In this document: positions 1 through 8,587 of the stretch, one piece after another
Numbering within the stretch: position 1 is the first letter of the stretch
Layout: each line of letters begins with the position of its first letter
Origin: an uncultured Planctomycetota bacterium
GTDB taxonomy: Bacteria > Planctomycetota > UBA11346
Direction of reading: 5' to 3'
Assembly (NCBI GenBank): GCA_903902515.1
Contig: CAIUVD010000251.1
Coordinates: 1-39,699 of the forward strand
Length of the DNA: 39,699 nt
The notes under the pieces: model-generated
Database searches by the model: none
What the model was told of the DNA's origin: nothing
What the model saw: the letters and a program-made list of their open reading frames with translations, nothing else
Program-made: the position numbers and the translations under genes

Positions 1-63
1 GCGCCGCTGGCGCGCTCGAAGGCTGAAATTTCCGATGCGCGCCAGCGGCATGCGGTCCCGGGG
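1..63. repeat. Hairpin repeat element, copy 1 (left side cut by window edge)
   Basis: An inverted repeat with arms at about 1-15 and 37-51 (13 of 15 positions pair directly, one more as G-U), separated by about 21 bases. The right arm continues to 63 with GCGGTCCCGGGG; its partner would lie left of the window. The same arms, with a different loop, recur at 37300-37367, so this is a dispersed palindromic repeat and not a chance hairpin. There is no T-run next to it, so it is not a standard intrinsic terminator. The rest of the stretch up to 203 holds no gene or clear promoter that I can support. Confidence 0.7.
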
Positions 64-203
64 ACGACAGGGTTTCTGGTGGCCAAGGACGCTCGTGCCA
101 GGTTGGGTATCGATTTCGGAGAGGTCCTGATCGCTGGGCGCCCTCAGGCACCTTCCCTCGGGCTCAAATCCGCCATAGTGCCCGCCCCTTCACGAGATAC
201 CCC

Positions 204-1112
204 ATGACCGCTTCCTTCGGAACCTGGATCGGGACCGGCGCCGCCGGCACCTGGACGCCCCGCATCGACAACGCCCTGGTCGACGACCCGCGTTTCCCGG
301 CCCTCAAAGAGGCGGCTGCGGCGGGCGTGTCGTTTGCCAATGCGGTGGTGGTGGTCACCGGGGCCAGTGATCCGAATTCCATCGGCTATGCGATTGCCCG
401 GAATTTCGTCCAGGGTGGGGCCAAGGTCGTGATCACCGGCAGCCGTGATCTGCCCAAGATCACCGCCACCGCCGAGAAGCTGGCGGCCGAGTTCGGCACC
501 GGGTCGGTGCTGCCGGCCCAGGTGAATCAGGGGGATCTGGCCCAGGTGGATGCCCTGCTGGAACACCTCAAGTCCCAGAACCTGGCGGTCACCCACCTCT
601 ACCCGTTTGCCGCCATCAACCACCCGGCCCTGTTCGTCGGCATCAAGCCGGATGACTACCTGAAGGTGTTTAGTGTCAACGTCTTCGGCGTCTTTCACTT
701 GGCTACGCAGCACGCTCGTCGGGCGCCTCGCCAGGGGCCGTGGTTCGTGTGCGTACCCCTGTCGCCCAATGATGGCCGTCTGCAGGGTTCGGGCCTGTAC
801 CCGGCGACTAAGCAGGCCCTCCTGCCGATCGTCGTCCAGGGCCAGCACGAGGTCGGTGACCGCAAGGGCGGCATTTACACCGGCCTCTCCATCGCTTGGA
901 CCCGCAGTGCCCTGATGAGCGGCCTCGATGCCGGCGTCGAGAACGCCAAGGCCCAGGGCCTGAAGGTCTTCGAGACCCAGGACACGGCGGATGTGGCGAC
1001 CCTGTGCGGCACCCCCGCCGCGGCCGTCCTCAAGGGCACGGTGCTCGATGCCGCCGGGGGATTCGGTAAGGTCGATCCGAAGGACATGGCCAAGGTTTTT
1101 GCCGGGCACTGA
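204..1112 (+). CDS. Stand-alone ketoreductase of the type I FAS (fungal/mycobacterial) KR kind, SDR superfamily
   Basis: A 302-residue short-chain dehydrogenase/reductase-like protein, probably an NADPH-dependent 3-oxoacyl reductase. A Rossmann nucleotide-binding loop TGASDPNSIG is at residues 52-61, and a plausible catalytic set is Ser187, Tyr199 and Lys203 (YPATK). Segments such as HLYPFAAINH (131-140), VPLSPNDGRLQGSGLY (184-199) and IAWTRSALM resemble the KR domain of fungal FAS2 and mycobacterial FAS-I (LPGSPNRGxFGGxGxY, IGWTRGTGLM) much more than ordinary FabG. About 47 residues precede the Rossmann fold, and the protein is longer than FabG (about 245 residues). No other FAS domain is fused to it or present nearby. 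It sits 3 bp before a polysaccharide glycosyltransferase gene and may share its transcript. Its physiological substrate cannot be told from sequence. Confidence 0.75.
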   Translation: MTASFGTWIGTGAAGTWTPRIDNALVDDPRFPALKEAAAAGVSFANAVVVVTGASDPNSIGYAIARNFVQGGAKVVITGSRDLPKITATAEKLAAEFGTGSVLPAQVNQGDLAQVDALLEHLKSQNLAVTHLYPFAAINHPALFVGIKPDDYLKVFSVNVFGVFHLATQHARRAPRQGPWFVCVPLSPNDGRLQGSGLYPATKQALLPIVVQGQHEVGDRKGGIYTGLSIAWTRSALMSGLDAGVENAKAQGLKVFETQDTADVATLCGTPAAAVLKGTVLDAAGGFGKVDPKDMAKVFAGH

Positions 1113-1115
1113 CGG

Positions 1116-2168
1116 ATGTGGCCCCTGCTGGTGGCGGGCCTCACCGCCTGCGCCCTCGCGGTCGTCCTGACCCGGGTGGCCCTGTTCCTGGCCCCCCGCT
1201 GGCGGTTCCTCGATCGGCCCGGTTCCGAGGCCCATAAACAACACGCTGCCGTGGTTCCCTATGGCGGCGGACCGGCCATGGGCATCGCCCTGGCCGTTGC
1301 CCTGGCCGTGACCCTGCCCTGGGCATCCCAGGTTCCCGTGGAAGAAGCCCGCCCGGATCATGGGCCCCTGTGGCCGATCCTGGTCGGCGCCGTTGGCCTG
1401 TTGTTCGTCGGGCTGTGGGACGACCGCCGGGCCCTGGGCCCGAAGACGAAATTGGTCCTGCAGACGGTGTTTACGGTCGGGGCGGTGTGGTTGGGCGATC
1501 TTGGCATCGACAGCCTGCGGGCATGGCCGTGGCTGTCGTTCCTGGCCGCCTGGGGGTGGTTGGTTCTGGTGACCAATGCCTTCAACCTCCTGGATCATGC
1601 GGACGGCGTCAGCGGTGGCTGTGCGGTGGTGTGCTGCGTGGTGCTGGTCATTGGGGCCCTGCTGGGGGGGGATGTGCCCCTGGCCCTGCTGTTCATCGCC
1701 CTCGGCGGGGCCCTCTTGGGCTACCTGTTCTGGAATGCTCCGCCGGCCCGCATTTACATGGGTGATGCGGGGGCGCTGCCCCTGGGATTCCTGATTGGGG
1801 TCGGGACCCTCTCCATCACCTTCTGGCCGGCGGAAAGCAGCAGTAACTTCCTGGCCCTGCTGTCACCCCTGATCATCACCGCGATTCCCCTGTTCGATAC
1901 CGGGGCGGTGATCGTCAAACGCCTGCGTCGCGGGAAGCCCATCATGCAGGGGGACCGCAACCACATTAGCCACCGGCTGGGGCGTCTGGGCCTGTCGCCC
2001 AAGGCGACCATGGCCACCGTGGTCTCCCTGCAGGTGGCCCTGGCGGGGTCGGTGCTGTCCCTGCGTTCTGGCGATCTGGCCAGCGGGGTGGTGGTGATCC
2101 TGACCGACGCGGCGATTCTGTTGGCGGTGGTGATGCTCGAAACTGCCCGGGACGAGGGCCCTCGCTGA
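1116..2168 (+). CDS. WecA/MraY-like polyprenyl-phosphate sugar-1-phosphate transferase (glycosyltransferase family 4)
   Basis: A 350-residue polytopic inner-membrane protein. Family motifs in order are an N-terminal HKQHAAVVPYGGG segment, VGLWDDR in a cytoplasmic loop, NAFNLLDHADG (the Mg-binding region, usually NxxNxxDGxDG), IYMGDAGALPLGF, LFDTGAVIVKR, and GDRNHISHRLGRLG, which replaces the HxHH loop of WecA. Such enzymes move a sugar-1-phosphate from a UDP-sugar to undecaprenyl phosphate and start O-antigen or exopolysaccharide assembly. The NLLDHADG and DRNHISHRL variants point to the WecA-like branch and not to MraY of peptidoglycan synthesis. Its stop overlaps the next start by one base (TGATG), so it is probably coupled to the O-antigen ligase-like gene. 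The sugar specificity is unknown. Confidence 0.85.
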   Translation: MWPLLVAGLTACALAVVLTRVALFLAPRWRFLDRPGSEAHKQHAAVVPYGGGPAMGIALAVALAVTLPWASQVPVEEARPDHGPLWPILVGAVGLLFVGLWDDRRALGPKTKLVLQTVFTVGAVWLGDLGIDSLRAWPWLSFLAAWGWLVLVTNAFNLLDHADGVSGGCAVVCCVVLVIGALLGGDVPLALLFIALGGALLGYLFWNAPPARIYMGDAGALPLGFLIGVGTLSITFWPAESSSNFLALLSPLIITAIPLFDTGAVIVKRLRRGKPIMQGDRNHISHRLGRLGLSPKATMATVVSLQVALAGSVLSLRSGDLASGVVVILTDAAILLAVVMLETARDEGPR

Positions 2169-4150
2169 TGCCCCGCCTCCACGACCTGCTGATCGTTTTG
2201 CTCGTGGGACTCCGCCCCCTGGTGTGGGATGGCGACCCGGCGTCGATGGCCAATCTGGTCTACTTGGCGGTGGTTCAGGGGGCGGCCATGGCGGCCCTGG
2301 TGGACATCAGTCGAGGCATGGCATTCCGCTGGTCCCCCATGGCCACGGTGACCACGGCCCTGATCCTTAGCCTGTTACCGGCGTGCTGGTTCGCCCCGGT
2401 TCCGCCGGAAGGCCGGGCCTATGGGGTGCAGCTGGTAACGACGGGTGTCCTGGGGTGGTACCTCCTGCAAGTACTGCCGGGGCGCGGCTCCCTGATCCAG
2501 GCTTCCCTCCTCGGTGGACTGGCGGTGGAAGGGGTGCTGGCCCTGGGCCAAAAAGTGTTCGTCCTCCCGGCCATGGCCCTGTCGAATCACCAGGGGGAAT
2601 TGGCCCAGAACATGGCCGATATTCCCACCGCCGACTTGGGCGAACGCATCGCCAATGGCGGCATTTTTGGTACGTTCACCCTGTCCAACTTGCTGGCCGC
2701 GTGGTTGCTGCTGGCGGTGCCCGTGGCCCTGGGGGCGGTTCGTAGCGGCGGCCCGACGGGCGCCCGGATGGTGGCCCTGGTTACGGCCCTGGGCGGGGGC
2801 CTGGCCTTCGCCATGACGGCCAGCAAGGGCGCGTGGTTAATCGCAGCCGGTGTCCTGGGTTTGGCCTGGGCCTGGCATCGCCGGGCCTGGTGGATCCTGG
2901 CCGCTGGGCCCTTGGCGGTCCTTGGACTTTTTCAGATGCCCTCCGTGGCGGCAGCCTTGGAAGCCTCGGCCACCGTGCGCTGGGAATACTGGCAGGGGGC
3001 CTGGGGCCTGGTGACCACCGCTCCGTGGACCGGCCACGGCTGGGGGGCCTTCGGCCAAGCCTCGGCGGCTTTCATGCCGGTGACGGCAGAGCCCACTCGC
3101 ATCGTCCATCAGGGCCTGCTGGAGGTGGCGGTGTCGGCCGGCATTCCCATCGCCCTGCTGTGGGCGGCGGGGGTGGTGTTCCTGGTCTGGCCCCGGAAGT
3201 CCCTCGGGGCGCCCGCCGCTGGCTCGGGGACCGTCTCTGGGGGCCTGGTGGTGGCGATCTCGGTGTTCGCGGTCCTCTATGGCAGCCTCCTGGGGGGGCT
3301 AGATGGCAACCTCGGCTGGTGGCCGGGTGGTGGCGGCCTGGCGGTGGTGCCCTGGGGGGCGCTGCTGGGGCTGATTCTGGGCTTGGTGGTGGTGGGAACC
3401 CGGGCCTTGCCCGTGGCTCCCCGGTCGTGGCTGGTCCTGGCGATGGTGGCCTTCCTGCTCCACAGTCAGATCGACATGGATTTCCTGAGTTTTGCCTGCC
3501 TCGGGACCCTCGCGGTGCTCGCGGTGCTGGCGGGTGACGGGGGGCGGCCCATCCCGGGGCGGGGCCCGGTGGTGGTCACGGCCTTGGTGCTGCCGCTGGT
3601 GGGATTGGCCACCCTCGGTTGGGGGGTCCTGGCGGTGGGACAACGGCAGGCCGCCGAGGATGCCAGTCTTCTCCGCATCGCGGCCCAGGGGGGCGAAGAG
3701 GGAACCCAGGTCCTGGAAATGCTGGCCCAGCGCCCCGTGCCGCCCGCCGGACGATCCGCGGCATTCATGGAGGTCCTCACGCGCACCCGACAAGCGGCGG
3801 CCGATGATCATCCCCTGGTCCTGCGTCTGGCCCTGTTCACGCCTCCCGGGGCCGAGCGCTTGGCGATCCTCGACGGGCTCCGGCCCCACCTGCCCTGGCA
3901 TGCGGGCCTCCGTTTCAACCGCGCCGAGGACCTGATGGTGCTGGGTCGGTGGGAGGACGCCGTGGCAGAGGCACGGAGCGGCATCGAACGGGCCCCGGCG
4001 CATCTCGATCTCCATCGTCGCTTTGCCAGCCTCCTCGAACGGGCGGCCCGGGCCCAGCCGGAACGGGCCCCCGTGTGGTGGGCGGAACGGAAGGCGGTCC
4101 TCGACGATATCGCCCGCCTCACGGCGGTCGTCCATCCGAAAAATCGCTGA
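2168..4150 (+). CDS. O-antigen ligase/polymerase-like (Wzy/WaaL-type) membrane protein with a soluble helical C-terminus
   Basis: 660 residues with many hydrophobic segments over about the first 480. The diagnostic stretch is the large periplasmic loop with GHGWGAFGQ (near residue 287), followed by IVHQGLLEVAVSAGIPIALL, which takes the place of the HNxYLxxxxExGxxG pattern of O-antigen ligases and polymerases. The C-terminal 170 or so residues are soluble, with helical pairs that look tetratricopeptide-like (for example around DLMVLGRWEDAVAEARSGIE), a common addition in bacterial members of this family. It likely polymerises or ligates undecaprenyl-linked glycan made by the upstream transferase, with which it overlaps by one base. 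Ligase and polymerase cannot be separated by sequence. Confidence 0.8.
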   Translation: MPRLHDLLIVLLVGLRPLVWDGDPASMANLVYLAVVQGAAMAALVDISRGMAFRWSPMATVTTALILSLLPACWFAPVPPEGRAYGVQLVTTGVLGWYLLQVLPGRGSLIQASLLGGLAVEGVLALGQKVFVLPAMALSNHQGELAQNMADIPTADLGERIANGGIFGTFTLSNLLAAWLLLAVPVALGAVRSGGPTGARMVALVTALGGGLAFAMTASKGAWLIAAGVLGLAWAWHRRAWWILAAGPLAVLGLFQMPSVAAALEASATVRWEYWQGAWGLVTTAPWTGHGWGAFGQASAAFMPVTAEPTRIVHQGLLEVAVSAGIPIALLWAAGVVFLVWPRKSLGAPAAGSGTVSGGLVVAISVFAVLYGSLLGGLDGNLGWWPGGGGLAVVPWGALLGLILGLVVVGTRALPVAPRSWLVLAMVAFLLHSQIDMDFLSFACLGTLAVLAVLAGDGGRPIPGRGPVVVTALVLPLVGLATLGWGVLAVGQRQAAEDASLLRIAAQGGEEGTQVLEMLAQRPVPPAGRSAAFMEVLTRTRQAAADDHPLVLRLALFTPPGAERLAILDGLRPHLPWHAGLRFNRAEDLMVLGRWEDAVAEARSGIERAPAHLDLHRRFASLLERAARAQPERAPVWWAERKAVLDDIARLTAVVHPKNR

Positions 4151-4210
4151 ACCCGGCCGCGCCGATTTGGGCGTCTTGTGGTTCCCTATCACGAGGTAGG
4201 GTCCGCGCCC

Positions 4211-5254
4211 ATGCGTTTTCTCCTGCTTCTTGCGTCGGTGTCCCTGGGGGCCGTGGAACCCGTTACCGGCTATCGTCTGGCGGATCATCCGGCCCCGGTT
4301 ATCCGGGTCTTGGCGGGGTGGACCGAGCCCCAACGGACCCTCGACCTGATGCCGGAAGTCCCCGGCCGGGTGGCCCAGGTGCTGGTCGAGGAAGGTCAAC
4401 CCGTAACGACCAGCCCCGTGGTGGTCCTGGAAACCGACCTGGCGGATCTGGCGGTGGCCTCCGCCGAGGCGGCCCTGGCCCAGGCCCAGGCCCAGGAAGT
4501 GGCAGCTGTCAGCGATGCGGCCCGCGCCGAAGGCGATCGCGCCCAGGCCCGTCGGGATTGGCAGCGGGCCCAGAGCCTGGGGGCGACCATCAGCGAGCAG
4601 GAGCGGGATGCCGCCGCGCTGGCTGACCAGCGCACAACTCATGATGCCGCGGCTGCCGCAGCCCGGCGCCAGGCGGCGGCGGCGGCGGTCAGCCAGGCTA
4701 CCGCTGCTTTTAAGACCGCCCAGGCCCAGCGGGCCCGTCACGACATCGGAGCCCCCACCGGCTGGATCGTTACCCGGCGGCAGGTCCATCCCGGGGCCCA
4801 GGTCGGTACCGGGACGCTGTTACTCTCCTTGGCCGACACCAGTGCCCTGGTCATCCGCCTGCGCTGCGATGAAGCCGAGGTCGCCGCCCTGCGGGCGGCG
4901 GGTGCGGCAATTCCCGTGCGGTTTGCCGGCGGCGTCACGGCTTCGGCGACCCTCCGCCGGATCGAGGTCGGGTTCGACCCGGTGTCGAAGAAACGCCTGG
5001 TGGAACTGGCCCTGCCCGGCAGCGCCGCCCCCGAGGCCAGCGGCGGCTTGGCGGTGGAAGTCCCGGTGGCGGTCGCGGATCCCTCGGGGGGTCTGCGGAT
5101 TCCGGCGAACCTGGTGGCCTGGACCCTGGAGCAGCCGACGGTCCGTCTGGAGGACGGCCGCCGCCTTCCAGTCCTGGTCCTGCGCCGGGAATCGGACGCG
5201 GTGATTGTCAGCCCCACCGGCCTGCCCACCGACGCCCGCCTTATCGCCCCCTGA
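4211..5254 (+). CDS. Periplasmic adaptor subunit of an RND efflux pump (membrane fusion protein)
   Basis: 347 residues from the ATG at 4211. An in-frame ATG at 4178 would add 11 residues before what looks like the signal sequence MRFLLLLASVSLGAVEP, so the later start is preferred; GAGGTAGGG lies upstream of it. After the signal come half of a lipoyl-like domain (PEVPGRVAQVLVEEGQPV), an alanine/glutamine-rich coiled-coil hairpin of about 100 residues, the second lipoyl half (IGAPTGWIVTRRQVHPGAQV) and beta-barrel/membrane-proximal domains. This is the standard AcrA/MexA order. The permease starts 12 bp downstream. No outer-membrane TolC partner is encoded in the window. Confidence 0.88.
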   Translation: MRFLLLLASVSLGAVEPVTGYRLADHPAPVIRVLAGWTEPQRTLDLMPEVPGRVAQVLVEEGQPVTTSPVVVLETDLADLAVASAEAALAQAQAQEVAAVSDAARAEGDRAQARRDWQRAQSLGATISEQERDAAALADQRTTHDAAAAAARRQAAAAAVSQATAAFKTAQAQRARHDIGAPTGWIVTRRQVHPGAQVGTGTLLLSLADTSALVIRLRCDEAEVAALRAAGAAIPVRFAGGVTASATLRRIEVGFDPVSKKRLVELALPGSAAPEASGGLAVEVPVAVADPSGGLRIPANLVAWTLEQPTVRLEDGRRLPVLVLRRESDAVIVSPTGLPTDARLIAP

Positions 5255-5266
5255 TCGGACGACCCC

Positions 5267-8200
5267 ATGCGCTCCCTCGTCCGCTTCGGCCTCCGTCAGA
5301 CGGTGCTGATGAATGTCGTCTTTGTGGCGACCGTCATCTTTGCCGCCATCTGGGCTCTGCCCCGGCTGCCGGTCGACCGCTACCCGAACTTCAACTTCGG
5401 GGAGGCCACCATCACCGTCCGTTGGCCCGGGGCCTCGCCCCAGGATGTGGAACGGCTGGTGGTCAAGGTCCTGGAGGACGCGATCCGGGGCATGGATGAC
5501 CTGGAGTACGTGCGCAGCGCCGCCATCGCCGGCCAGGGCGAGATCAACGTCAAGTTCATCGACGACACGGCCTACGAAAAACTCTACGAGGAATTGCGCC
5601 TGCGGGTGTTGGCGGCCCAGAACCGCCTGCCGTCGGCCAACGGCAAGCCGTTGACGCCCATCTTCGCGCTGGTGGAAACCGACCAGTGGTTGCCGGTGCT
5701 TCAGGTATCCGTGGTGCCCGATGGGGCGACCCCGGTGGCCCGGCGGCAACTGACCCTGCTCTCGAAGGAATTGCAGACCCGTTTGGAGGGGCTCCCGGGC
5801 GTCAAGCGCGTGGACCTGTGGGGCGATGAAAGCGAACAGTTCGTGGTCGGTCTGGATCCCGTCGCCCTGCGCCGCCATGGCGTCAGTCCCGGCGAAGTGG
5901 TGGCGGCCCTGCAAAGTTCCGGCATTAGCCTGCCGGGGGGTGTCCTCGGCACGGCCGCCGGCGAGCGCCCCCTGCGTATCGACGGGCGTTTTCAGGATCG
6001 GGAGGCCATCCTGGCGGTCGCCGTGCGGCGGGATGGCAACGGCGGTCTCCTGCGGGTGGCGGATCTGATCGATGCTCAGGCTACGGGCCCGGTCTCCTTT
6101 GATGGCGGCACTCGCATCACCCTGGATGGTCGGGATGCGGTGGCCTGCAAGGTCCTCAAGGATCCGACGGCCGATGCCCGGGCGGTGAAAGCCCTGGTCG
6201 AGGAGGCCCTCGGGGCGTTCCGCACCGCCCATCCGGACGGGGGCTTCCGCACGGTCATCAGCCTTGATTCGACGATTCCGATCAGTGATTCGATCAGCGT
6301 GCTGGGTTCCAATTTGCTCCAGGGCTTTGCCCTGGTCCTGATCGTCTTGACGGCGATTCTCGGCCTGCGGGCGGCGAGCCTCAGCCTCTCGGGCATGATC
6401 TTCGCCTTCCTCGGCACCCTCATTTATTTCAAGCTCACGGGCAGCAGCCTTAACGAACTATCGCTCCTCGGGTTCGTGATCGTGGTCGGTATCTTGGTCG
6501 ACGACGCGGTAGTGGTTCTCGATAATATCATGCGTCACCGCGAGGAGGGTAAGCCCCTCGACCGGGCCCTGATCGACGGGGCCACCGAGGTTTTCTGGCC
6601 GGTGGTGGCGTCCGTCGCTACGACCATGGCCTCGTTCCTGCCGCTGTTGATGATGACCGGCGTCGTCGGCCAGTTCTTCTCCTTGGTCCCGACGGCGGTG
6701 GTGGTGGCCCTTGGCTTGTCCCTCATTGAGTCTCTACTGATGCTGCCGGGCCACGTCCAGGCCCTCGATCGCGTGCTGGGCCCTCCGCGCATCCGCCAGC
6801 GGAGCAGCGAGGAGGCCGTCCTCGGCTACCTCAAGGAACGCTCCCTGGTGGGGACCTTGGCCCGGCGTTACGATGGCCTGCTAACCTGGGGCCTCCGCCG
6901 TCCCTGGACCTCCGTCACGCTTACGGGGGTGCTGTTTCTTTTGGCCATCGGCGTTCTCGCCCAATCCGCCGCCGCTCCGTTCATCGGCATGCGGCCCCTG
7001 CTGAAACTCGAGTTCTTCCCCTCCGATGCGAGCATCGTCGAAGCCCGCGTGACCATGCCCGTGGGCAGCACCCTGGCCCAGACCGATGCGACGGTGCGGG
7101 AGATTTCCGCCTATGTCGCGGCCAAGGGCCCGGGCCAGTCGGCGGCCGTCCAGGGCATTGCCGGTCTGACGGTGGATTCCACCTACAAGCCCCAGTGGGG
7201 GTCCCAGTACGGCATGCTCCAAATCGAGGTTGCCGGCCGCGAGACCCGGACCTTCGACGACCCCGCGGCCTGGATCGAGGGCCTGCGTAAGGAGCTCACC
7301 GACCGTTTCCAAAAGGATGGCGTCCGCCTGACCGTCCAAGCCGGCCAGGGGGGTCCGCCCACGGGCCTGCCGGTCAATGTCCGTCTGGCGGGCCTGGATG
7401 ATCCGATGGTCCGCCGGGCTGCCCGGGACCTGGCGGCGTGGATGGAGGGCGCGGCCACGGATCCCCAGCATCCCCTGCGGGGGGTGGTGGATGTGGCGGT
7501 GACCGGCGACCGTCGGGGCCCGATCCTGTCTTTCCAGCCCGATCGTGATCGTCTGGCCCGCCTGGGGATCGGTGAGCCGGAGGCGGCTGCCTTTGCCGCC
7601 TCGTTGGTGGAGGGTTCCTACACCGGCGACCTGCGACGGAGCGACGATGACATCCCGGTCACGGTTCGCCTGTCCCGTCCGGCGATGGCGGCGGACCTGG
7701 CGGTGGCCGACGCCGTGCCCCTGCGGTCCCTGCCCGATGGTCAGGTGGTTCGCCTGGCAGATGTTGGCCGCCTGACCCTGACCGAGGAGCCGACGGAACT
7801 GATCCGCCGGGATTTCGTCAGAACCTTGACCGTCACGGCCCTGCTGGCCGCCGATAGCCCCATCAATGCCTTCCAGGCCAATTCGATTGTTCAGCGGTGG
7901 GTTGCGGAGCGGCAGGCCTCATACCCGGGGGTGGTCCTCGGCTTTGGTGGCGAGGCGGAATCCACGGGTCGGACCTACGCAAGCCTTGGCCTGGCCTTTG
8001 CCGTGTCGTTGTTTGCCATTTACACGATTTTGGCGATGCAGTTCCGGAACTACGTCCAGCCCTTGCTGATTATGTCGTCCATCGTGTTTTCGATCACCGG
8101 CGTGGTGCTGGTGATGGGCGTCTTCGGGGCCCTGGTCCAGGCGGGCGGCGGACTGGTGCGGGCCGAGCGGGCCCTGTTCACGGTCAACTCGTTCATCGCC

Positions 8201-8578
8201 ATCGTCGCCCTCACGGGCATGGTGGTGAACAACGCCATCATCCTGATCGACTTCATCAACAACCGCCGGGCCGAGGGCCGCGCCCTGCTGGAGGTTCTGC
8301 GCGAAAGCGGTCACCTCCGCCTGCGGGCGGTGCTGCTCACGACCACCACGACCATCGCCGGCTTCCTTCCTACGGCCATCGGGATACCGGAGTTCAACCT
8401 CACCTGGAGCCCGATGGCGACGGCGTTTGTGGCCGGCCTGATGCTTTCGACGCTCCTGACCTTGTTGGTGGTGCCGGTCCTCTACCTGCTGATGGAACGC
8501 CACCCCCGCCTCAGCCTCGTTGCGTCCCTCGTGACCGGTGGCCTGGCCCTGTCGGGTTTCGCCGCGCTGGTGTGGTGA
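5267..8578 (+). CDS. RND efflux pump inner-membrane permease (AcrB/HAE-like)
   Basis: 1103 residues, usual for the family (1020-1100). The architecture is a first transmembrane helix, a large periplasmic porter loop, a cluster of helices, a second periplasmic loop, and a final helix cluster. The proton-relay aspartates in transmembrane helix 4 are present as Asp412-Asp413 (VGILVDDAVVVLDNI). The helix-10 position of AcrB Lys940 is Asn988 here (GMVVNNAIIL); this VVNN form occurs in many RND permeases outside the AcrB core group. It is encoded with its adaptor and exports an unknown compound. The gene ends 9 bp from the stop of the converging sugar-kinase gene. Confidence 0.93.
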   Translation: MRSLVRFGLRQTVLMNVVFVATVIFAAIWALPRLPVDRYPNFNFGEATITVRWPGASPQDVERLVVKVLEDAIRGMDDLEYVRSAAIAGQGEINVKFIDDTAYEKLYEELRLRVLAAQNRLPSANGKPLTPIFALVETDQWLPVLQVSVVPDGATPVARRQLTLLSKELQTRLEGLPGVKRVDLWGDESEQFVVGLDPVALRRHGVSPGEVVAALQSSGISLPGGVLGTAAGERPLRIDGRFQDREAILAVAVRRDGNGGLLRVADLIDAQATGPVSFDGGTRITLDGRDAVACKVLKDPTADARAVKALVEEALGAFRTAHPDGGFRTVISLDSTIPISDSISVLGSNLLQGFALVLIVLTAILGLRAASLSLSGMIFAFLGTLIYFKLTGSSLNELSLLGFVIVVGILVDDAVVVLDNIMRHREEGKPLDRALIDGATEVFWPVVASVATTMASFLPLLMMTGVVGQFFSLVPTAVVVALGLSLIESLLMLPGHVQALDRVLGPPRIRQRSSEEAVLGYLKERSLVGTLARRYDGLLTWGLRRPWTSVTLTGVLFLLAIGVLAQSAAAPFIGMRPLLKLEFFPSDASIVEARVTMPVGSTLAQTDATVREISAYVAAKGPGQSAAVQGIAGLTVDSTYKPQWGSQYGMLQIEVAGRETRTFDDPAAWIEGLRKELTDRFQKDGVRLTVQAGQGGPPTGLPVNVRLAGLDDPMVRRAARDLAAWMEGAATDPQHPLRGVVDVAVTGDRRGPILSFQPDRDRLARLGIGEPEAAAFAASLVEGSYTGDLRRSDDDIPVTVRLSRPAMAADLAVADAVPLRSLPDGQVVRLADVGRLTLTEEPTELIRRDFVRTLTVTALLAADSPINAFQANSIVQRWVAERQASYPGVVLGFGGEAESTGRTYASLGLAFAVSLFAIYTILAMQFRNYVQPLLIMSSIVFSITGVVLVMGVFGALVQAGGGLVRAERALFTVNSFIAIVALTGMVVNNAIILIDFINNRRAEGRALLEVLRESGHLRLRAVLLTTTTTIAGFLPTAIGIPEFNLTWSPMATAFVAGLMLSTLLTLLVVPVLYLLMERHPRLSLVASLVTGGLALSGFAALVW

Positions 8579-8587
8579 GGCTTTCGC

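Noticed and set aside
144..1598. 484-codon open frame on the minus strand
   Set aside because: It lies opposite the ketoreductase and the WecA-like gene, has a low-complexity Gly/Gln/His/Arg composition and no family motifs: a high-GC shadow frame.
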